Source: Tigriopus japonicus (Eukaryota; Arthropoda; Copepoda; Harpacticoida; Harpacticidae). From it: 64,000 nt of DNA. The notes below the pieces were generated by a model. It saw nothing but the letters and a program-made list of their open reading frames with translations. It was not told where the DNA came from and ran no database searches. The DNA lies in the NCBI GenBank assembly GCA_010645155.1, contig JAAGOF010000288.1, forward strand, positions 128,288-192,287. The letters run 5' to 3'. Shown here in pieces: positions 58,494 through 64,000 of the stretch; position 1 is the stretch's first letter; each line of letters starts with the position of its first letter. The position numbers were made by a program, and so were the translations under genes.

Positions 58494-61400
58494 TCAATCG
58501 GCTTGAATAATCTGGACAATCTTCGACGCAATATTTTCGGGAAAAGCGTTTAGTGTGGACCTAAAATCTTCGGGCATGTCCTGCGACAAGTTATTTAACA
58601 CGATTTTGGCCAGTTCATTATCCTCGGCAACGGCCTCATCTCCGGTTTTGAAGGCCGTGACAGCCACTTCCATGATCTTGGCCACATTTTGGCGCACCTG
58701 AGGATGGCCTTTGGCATACAAGAGCAAAATGGCTTTCAGAATGATTGTGTTCTCTTCTTCATCCTCCTTGAGGGGTAAGTTCTTAAACACCACAGGCAAA
58801 ACCTCTTCCAAAGGCACCAGATCGATATTGGTGACCAACAATCGACAAACTGCTCCCAGGATTTGATCAATCACCCGAGGGTTCTCTTCAATGGCCAAGA
58901 TGTTGGAGAGAGTTTGGAGAATGGTGGGATACTTTTCATACATCCCGGGTCCGGATCGATGGGCCAATTCTCCCAAGCCAAAAATGGCATTGTTCCTCAC
59001 ATCATCTTCGTCGTCTTTGAGCAAGGTCAAGAAAACGGGAAACAGAGTACTGATGTACGGATCAAGGGCACCTTGAAGCGGTTTCATACAATCAGCCAGA
59101 CTGCCGGCACCAAAAGATCGCTCACTCACGGTGCAACTTTTTTTGGTCTTCTTCAAGAGATGAGGCAACATTCCGGCAAAATAGGGACTGAACGCAGCAG
59201 GGTTCATGGCGTTGCCCAAGGCAGGCAAAACTTCGCCGGCGTATTCAAAGAGCACGTCGTCTTGCTCAGATTGAATTTCTTCATCTTCAAGTTCAGAGCC
59301 GAAACAAGATTCCGCATCCATGCAGGCGCACTCGGATTTCATGACGAGTTGGACGCATTTGATGATCATTTCCGGGTATCCGGGAATGCCAGCCACTCCA
59401 CCGTGACATTCTTTCAGCAAGTAGGCCAATTGATCCAGACACGTGGACACCACACCGGCTTCAGGGTCAGTTTGGACCAAGGAGCACAATTTGGGCACCA
59501 GGGCGGTGATGGCGTTTTGAAAGGCTTCCTGTCCTTGAGGAGTGCCCATTTTGAAATAACATCGGGCAAATTCGGCCAAAGCTTCGGCGGCTGATTTTCG
59601 CACATCCTCATCGGGGAACTCCAACACACCCCAGATGACTTCGGAGCTCTTCTGAAGATAGGGATAGAACGAATTGGGAGAGTTTTGACAGATGTCTTTC
59701 AAAGCAATTACGGCTTGCTCTTTTTCCTCCATAAAGGCGTTTTCCACATTGACAGCCTTCAAATTAGACGCATTGGAAGAAGAATTCAAGGAGATTTCTC
59801 CGTCGTCATCCTCCTCATCACTCAGATCCTCCAAAGGAAGATGGCTATCCCCTTCATCCTTGTATTCGAAGGAAATTCCTTCTTTACTCTCCACCGATCG
59901 AATCATCAAATCAATGATGCCGGGCAAAACCTCGCCGATGCCTTGATCTTTGACCACAAAGGACACGCTCCCAAACATGGCAAAAGCACATTTTCGCACA
60001 TCCGGATCATCGTACTTGGTGACCAAATCCAAACTCAATTGGCAACATTCCTCAGCCAAAGATGGTACGAATCCAGTGGGTCCCACAGCTCTGGCCAACG
60101 TGCCCAAGGTATCCATACTTTGCGTAAGAAGGGTCAACTCTTGCTCAGACGACGAGGTCAGATTCAAGTAGCGTTTGAGATTCACCATGATGGGGTCAAA
60201 GAACGGATAGATAGCTTGACCTGTGGCGTTCGAGGCCGCTCCAATGGCACTAATGGCCAACTCTTGAGTGCGAACGGATATCTCCTCTCCTTGGAGCAAC
60301 CCCAAGAGACGGTTCATCAACTCGGGTAGGAAGGGTTCGAGCTTTTTTTCCAGGTTCTCACAAAAGATCTCAAGAGCGTAGAAAATCCGATCCAACCCCG
60401 GAGGATCACGGCGGGTTTGCTTCATTTGCTGGCTAGCTTCATCCAAGAATTCGAAGAGTACCGGCAGAATATCGGAGGCGTAGTTATTGATCTCGGGCTG
60501 AAGGTACTCTGAGAACTGACCTAAAGCGTAGAGTGCGGCATTCTTGACCGAAGGATGGGCGTGTTTAATGCCTTGTCCGATAGCCTGGAGAAATGACACC
60601 ATGTACTTGGTACGAATGTGCTCGGAACAGCCTTCAGCAATTACGGCTAGGGCGTTAAAGGCGCCCTTTAACATTTCGGGACGTCCATCTTGTAAAGCGG
60701 GTTCGACCAAGCGCAACAAGGGAGGCATGAATTTTTCGGGCGGCAACTGAATCGCTAGACAATCCAGGGCTTGGCAGGCGCAGGTAGAGGGGTGAGCGCT
60801 TTCATTCATATCGGCGGCTTCATCCTCCGGATCTTCCGGCACGTAACACATTATAGGGAAAAGCGTATTGATCATGGGACCGTGCAACTTTTGCTTAATC
60901 ACGGCTTTCTTTTTGAGACGCACCAATCGGCCCAAGAGCGTTATCGCCGGTACGCGCAGGGAGTCGTCCAAATCGTTTTGAGCCGCTATATTCATACACA
61001 GCTCCACAATGGGCGCCAAGTGCGGCGCTACAATGGGCACCTCACTTTCAAATAGGTCATCGAATAGCTCAAGAGCGCGCGCGGCGCGATCCTGATCGGC
61101 GCGCACTAAAGGCGGCAAAGCGGCGATCACGTGCGCCATCAGCGGTTGAACCAGCGGTAATTCTTCCGAACCCATGTGCGGTACCAACGCCTGCAGCGCT
61201 TGAATGGCGTAGAACGCCATGTCCGGTCCCTCTTGAGACAGAGCCCGCTGAAGTAAGGGCGCAAATTGGGCCAGCTCAGGTCGGACGCGCGCTCCCGCTT
61301 CTTGACACACGACGGACCAAGCGCGCACGCCCCACACACGACGCTCAGGCTGCTCAGAGGTCCACCACCCTACGATGAAGGCGCGCAATTCGGGCCAAGG

Positions 61401-61727
61401 CTCCCGACGCGCCAAGACGCCCACGAGTTGCACGATAGCTTGTCGAACGCTAGCCTGACCTTCGTTTTCGAGCGCGTTCAAACAACCTTGACGGACCAAA
61501 CCGCGTTGCTCGCCGCTTAACCCCAACCACAAACGCTCTTGGCCAAATTTTTTGCGCAGTAAGACGGCCGCATATTGACGGACTTCGGGCGAGGCCGTTT
61601 GGGCCGTCAGCACGCTACATAATTCGGGCAGCGCGTGCGGCGAACTCAGCGCGACTTTCAATTCGCGCGTGCCGGCTTCGATGACGGCGTTATCGGGTTG
61701 AAGTAACTTTTGGATGATGGCCTCCAT
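58494..61727 (-). CDS. IPO4: Importin-4, karyopherin-beta nuclear import receptor
   Basis: A single exon of 1077 residues (human IPO4 has 1081). The N-terminus (ALPELCSVL, then VRQYAAVLLRKKF near 45-65) fits the importin-beta N-terminal domain and resembles IPO4 more than IPO5. HEAT-type helical repeats run throughout (for example DEDVRKSAAEALAEFARCYF near 720). An acidic loop (about 620-645, LSDEEDDDGE) precedes VNVENAFMEEKEQ, matching the IPO4 YSVENAFFDEKE segment. Importin-4 carries histones H3/H4 with ASF1 and some ribosomal proteins into the nucleus. It is the first gene of a three-gene minus-strand series. Unlike the two downstream genes, its ATG follows GTATAAATCACC, with no splice acceptor close by, as expected for an operon head. 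Codon use in the first third is more GC-rich than in the rest. Confidence 0.92.
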   Translation of the reverse strand: MEAIIQKLLQPDNAVIEAGTRELKVALSSPHALPELCSVLTAQTASPEVRQYAAVLLRKKFGQERLWLGLSGEQRGLVRQGCLNALENEGQASVRQAIVQLVGVLARREPWPELRAFIVGWWTSEQPERRVWGVRAWSVVCQEAGARVRPELAQFAPLLQRALSQEGPDMAFYAIQALQALVPHMGSEELPLVQPLMAHVIAALPPLVRADQDRAARALELFDDLFESEVPIVAPHLAPIVELCMNIAAQNDLDDSLRVPAITLLGRLVRLKKKAVIKQKLHGPMINTLFPIMCYVPEDPEDEAADMNESAHPSTCACQALDCLAIQLPPEKFMPPLLRLVEPALQDGRPEMLKGAFNALAVIAEGCSEHIRTKYMVSFLQAIGQGIKHAHPSVKNAALYALGQFSEYLQPEINNYASDILPVLFEFLDEASQQMKQTRRDPPGLDRIFYALEIFCENLEKKLEPFLPELMNRLLGLLQGEEISVRTQELAISAIGAASNATGQAIYPFFDPIMVNLKRYLNLTSSSEQELTLLTQSMDTLGTLARAVGPTGFVPSLAEECCQLSLDLVTKYDDPDVRKCAFAMFGSVSFVVKDQGIGEVLPGIIDLMIRSVESKEGISFEYKDEGDSHLPLEDLSDEEDDDGEISLNSSSNASNLKAVNVENAFMEEKEQAVIALKDICQNSPNSFYPYLQKSSEVIWGVLEFPDEDVRKSAAEALAEFARCYFKMGTPQGQEAFQNAITALVPKLCSLVQTDPEAGVVSTCLDQLAYLLKECHGGVAGIPGYPEMIIKCVQLVMKSECACMDAESCFGSELEDEEIQSEQDDVLFEYAGEVLPALGNAMNPAAFSPYFAGMLPHLLKKTKKSCTVSERSFGAGSLADCMKPLQGALDPYISTLFPVFLTLLKDDEDDVRNNAIFGLGELAHRSGPGMYEKYPTILQTLSNILAIEENPRVIDQILGAVCRLLVTNIDLVPLEEVLPVVFKNLPLKEDEEENTIILKAILLLYAKGHPQVRQNVAKIMEVAVTAFKTGDEAVAEDNELAKIVLNNLSQDMPEDFRSTLNAFPENIASKIVQIIQAD

Positions 61728-62549
61728 GGTGATTTATACTCTCTCACCCGAGCAACTTTGAAAATCGACTGAGCGGTGGTTGACGGGCCACTGACCGTCA
61801 CGAGACTGATCGAAATGGAGGGTTCACGGTCCACACCCAGAGCGAGCGCGCAAATGCGTGTCAAGATACTCGTGGCTGCGGAATATAAACACAACAAAAC
61901 TTCAACCACACGTGTGATTGATCAGGCTGGCCGAAAGAAATTTTCATGGCTTTAAAACCCAAAGTTAATGAGAATCCATCACTCATACGCGTAATCATCT
62001 ATTTGAACGATGGAGTTCATTTATTTCTTGCCATAATCTTGCGGAATCCATTGACAATTGTGCCATGACAAATGAGATAAAACGTCTGATTGACCTCCGA
62101 CAACCCTGAACTTATTTCATGATGGGCAGCCTGGCCCGCGTTACCACTCAATATTTCTCTTTTATAAACGACACAAAAATTAATTCAAGGTTGCGTGAGC
62201 AAAAAAGGGCAAAGTTCCGTTGTGAGGTGGGGAAGACATTGCCAGAATGTAAACATTGCTTCTCCAATGTTAAATTTGCTTCTCATTTAAGGTAGAGAAA
62301 CCAACTTTCCCCAGAATGCCGTGTCACCTTTGATTCTACAGGGTATATCGCCTAAAATTCATCCATTCAATCAAAGGCGTTGTCACATAACTACAATCCC
62401 AGATGCATTCTGATACACGAACGCATAATCGCGTTCGCGTTCAGTGAAAGCAGACGTACGTTGGAGTGCTCCTCAGATACTTTGATTTTTTTCCCTACAT
62501 TGGTTGTTGCTCGACAGCTCCAGTATTGGAAATAAAGTGGCATTCTAGT
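61728..62549. other. Importin-4 upstream region
   Basis: Should contain the promoter of the IPO4-FCF1-RBIS series. On the minus strand a TATAAA word lies only 7 nt before the ATG, too close to be a TATA box for this start. No gene was recognised; the LINE 5' UTR probably begins in the right half. Confidence 0.4.
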
Positions 62550-63629
62550 ATGGATACCATTCCTCCTGATAAGGGGGGGACAATTGTACCTGAGGAAGGG
62601 ACCAATAATCTCTATGCGGCTGATTCTGGTCAGTTATCCTACGCAAAAGTCGTACGGAGGAAATTTCCGGCATTGACGCTGGATTTTACCTGCAATTTGG
62701 AGGGTGAAAGAGTGACATCAAGAATTGTAGCCGATTTTGTCTTTAATGATCTGAGGATGAGCTCGAGTGAGATCTCAAGGATTGTTGGACTGGGAAGGCC
62801 CTCAAATGTGGTCAGTATTGTGACAAAGAAGGAAGTGTCCGTCTGTGAACGCTTTGGTCCTAAGTTCGAGTACCGTCGATCTTATGGAGATAAGCAATGG
62901 ACCTGCACCATTCGCGGTGGAGGGGATCGGTCTTTTGTTAGACTTTTCAACGTGCCGCACGAGGTTGAGGATGAGGATTTGCTCAGGGCGGTGGAACCAT
63001 TCATCACACCACTTTCTGGCGTATTGGTCGAGACGTTTGGTAAAGAGAGTGATCCAAAATTTGCTGGAATCGGAAATGGACATATGCGCGTCCATGGTCG
63101 TGTAGTGGGCGAAATCCCGATGTTTATACAAGTACAAAAGTGGAGGATAAAAATATGGCACAAAGATCAAGTGAAGAAATGTTTCAAATGTGGAAGTCAG
63201 TCACATCTCAAGGTTGATTGCCCCACACATCTTGGTAAACCATCTGACGTGGGAAAGGAGACATTTGAAATGGATGGGGATGCCCCTAAAGATGGGGACA
63301 CACATCAAGGTGGAGATGAATTGGAAACTGTATCTGTGAGTGAGGAATACCAAGTGATCAATAATGCCGACAATCAAGAGTCACATGAAGATGGAAATGG
63401 AACAGATGCATCCAAAAATCACACGTTGCAAGATACTGTCAATGTGAAGGAGATACCTGTACCCAAGGGACACAAAAGTGAAAATAGATCTGATAACGGT
63501 GCTAAAGTAGGAAATTATCCTACCACTGAGATATCAATCGGGTCGGTAAGCTGGAATGGCGCAAGAAAAAAGAAGCAACCGGAAAGTTCTATAACCCTTT
63601 CACGCACCAGATCTGGTCTTTCTAACTAA
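62550..63629 (+). CDS. LINE ORF1 with CCHC zinc knuckle
   Basis: A frame of 359 residues from the first ATG (62550) to TAA (63629). The N-terminal half is unrecognised, but RSFVRLFNVPHEVEDEDLLR and the following 60 residues look like an RRM-type fold (RLFNVP...). A CCHC knuckle CFKCGSQSHLKVDC (C-x2-C-x4-H-x4-C) lies near residue 210. An acidic/polar tail follows. This is the layout of gag-like ORF1 proteins of Jockey/I/CR1-group LINEs, which bind element RNA. The frame is open throughout, and ORF2 starts 14 nt after its stop. An earlier non-ATG start is possible. Confidence 0.8.
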   Translation: MDTIPPDKGGTIVPEEGTNNLYAADSGQLSYAKVVRRKFPALTLDFTCNLEGERVTSRIVADFVFNDLRMSSSEISRIVGLGRPSNVVSIVTKKEVSVCERFGPKFEYRRSYGDKQWTCTIRGGGDRSFVRLFNVPHEVEDEDLLRAVEPFITPLSGVLVETFGKESDPKFAGIGNGHMRVHGRVVGEIPMFIQVQKWRIKIWHKDQVKKCFKCGSQSHLKVDCPTHLGKPSDVGKETFEMDGDAPKDGDTHQGGDELETVSVSEEYQVINNADNQESHEDGNGTDASKNHTLQDTVNVKEIPVPKGHKSENRSDNGAKVGNYPTTEISIGSVSWNGARKKKQPESSITLSRTRSGLSN

Positions 63630-63643
63630 GTGCCAGTCCTTTC

Positions 63644-63931
63644 ATGTCGATCAAGGTTGTCTACCTCAATGCAAGAAGTATAGTCAACAAGCTAGTTGAC
63701 CTACAATCCCTATTGAGCTCAAGAAATATTGATATATTGTTGATTACGGAAACGTGGCTGAACTCCTGGCATATGGATAGCGAATTGTGTTTTGTGGGTT
63801 ATCGCCTAATCTGTCGTAAGGATAGAACAGATACTAAGCTGGGCCGTGGGGGTGGCCTAATCATCCTTTGTAGGTGTTTGATTCTGGCAATCGTTTATTT
63901 CAGAATAAGAACAGAAGAGAGAGAAACTTAG
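63644..63931 (+). CDS. LINE ORF2, endonuclease N-terminus, broken and cut by window end
   Basis: The frame starts KVVYLNARSIVNKLVDLQSL and continues DILLITETWLN, the N-terminal catalytic half of an apurinic-like endonuclease (the Asn and Glu of NARS and TETW present). It continues to GRGGGLIIL near 63870, after which similarity is lost, and the frame stops at 63931. GA-rich repeated words (GAGAGAAACTTA, twice) follow to 64000. Either the element is rearranged here or a repeat has been inserted. Reverse transcriptase, if present, lies outside the window. Confidence 0.75.
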   Translation: MSIKVVYLNARSIVNKLVDLQSLLSSRNIDILLITETWLNSWHMDSELCFVGYRLICRKDRTDTKLGRGGGLIILCRCLILAIVYFRIRTEERET

Positions 63932-64000
63932 AGAGAAACTTATAGAGAGAAGAAAGGTTCCGTTAGAGCGATATAGATGCAGAGTATACAACACGTCCCC

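Noticed and set aside
58863..60329. Long plus-strand frames within importin-4
   Set aside because: Antisense shadows of the HEAT-repeat coding sequence, without motifs.
58494..61727. Importin-5 assignment for the large minus-strand karyopherin
   Set aside because: The N-terminus and the VENAF...EKE segment after the acidic loop resemble IPO4 more, and the length is closer to IPO4.

Overview
This is eukaryotic nuclear DNA, most likely from an arthropod and probably a crustacean such as a copepod. Genes are split by GT-AG introns, poly(A) signals are AATAAA-like, and LINE, mariner and hAT-type elements are abundant. Two divergent nuclear receptors carry an unusual 14-residue first zinc-finger spacing. 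One gene cluster looks polycistronic, with splice acceptors placed just before the start codons, which fits a lineage with spliced-leader trans-splicing. The taxon is an inference; no marker gene fixes it.

Layout. Positions 1669-14530 (+) hold the 3' ten exons of a single-pass receptor with a sushi-FTP lectin-sushi x3 ectodomain, one transmembrane helix and a long proline/serine-rich tail; its 5' end is not found. Positions 16383-17895 (+) are a five-exon calcium- and integrin-binding (CIB) protein. Positions 18901-20304 (-) are an intronless orphan nuclear receptor. Positions 21119-43458 (-) are, by my exon chain, a second nuclear receptor of about 408 residues spread over 22 kb. Its two introns of about 10 kb are filled with mobile DNA: an intact-looking LINE reverse transcriptase ORF, broken copies of a second LINE, a dead mariner, several foldback (long inverted repeat) elements, hAT-type MITEs and a tRNA-like relic. 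Positions 43459-51480 hold more repeats (a MITE pair member, a hAT MITE with a perfect 8-bp target duplication, a LINE 3' fragment) and no gene I can support.

Positions 52056-55873 (+) encode a 1140-residue, seven-zinc-finger, acidic MEP-1 homologue (a Mi-2-associated repressor subunit). Downstream, on the minus strand, importin-4 (61727-58494), FCF1/UTP24 (58376-57783) and an RBIS-like protein (57702-57299) lie head to tail with gaps of 117 and 80 nt. The two downstream genes have a polypyrimidine-AG acceptor 0 and 12 nt before their ATG. This is the most interesting gene-level observation: a candidate trans-spliced operon for nuclear import and ribosome biogenesis. The window ends in the 5' part of another LINE (ORF1 with a CCHC knuckle, then the start of an endonuclease ORF2).

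Exon boundaries were read by eye from splice consensus, phase continuity and domain continuity. No searches or alignments were run.
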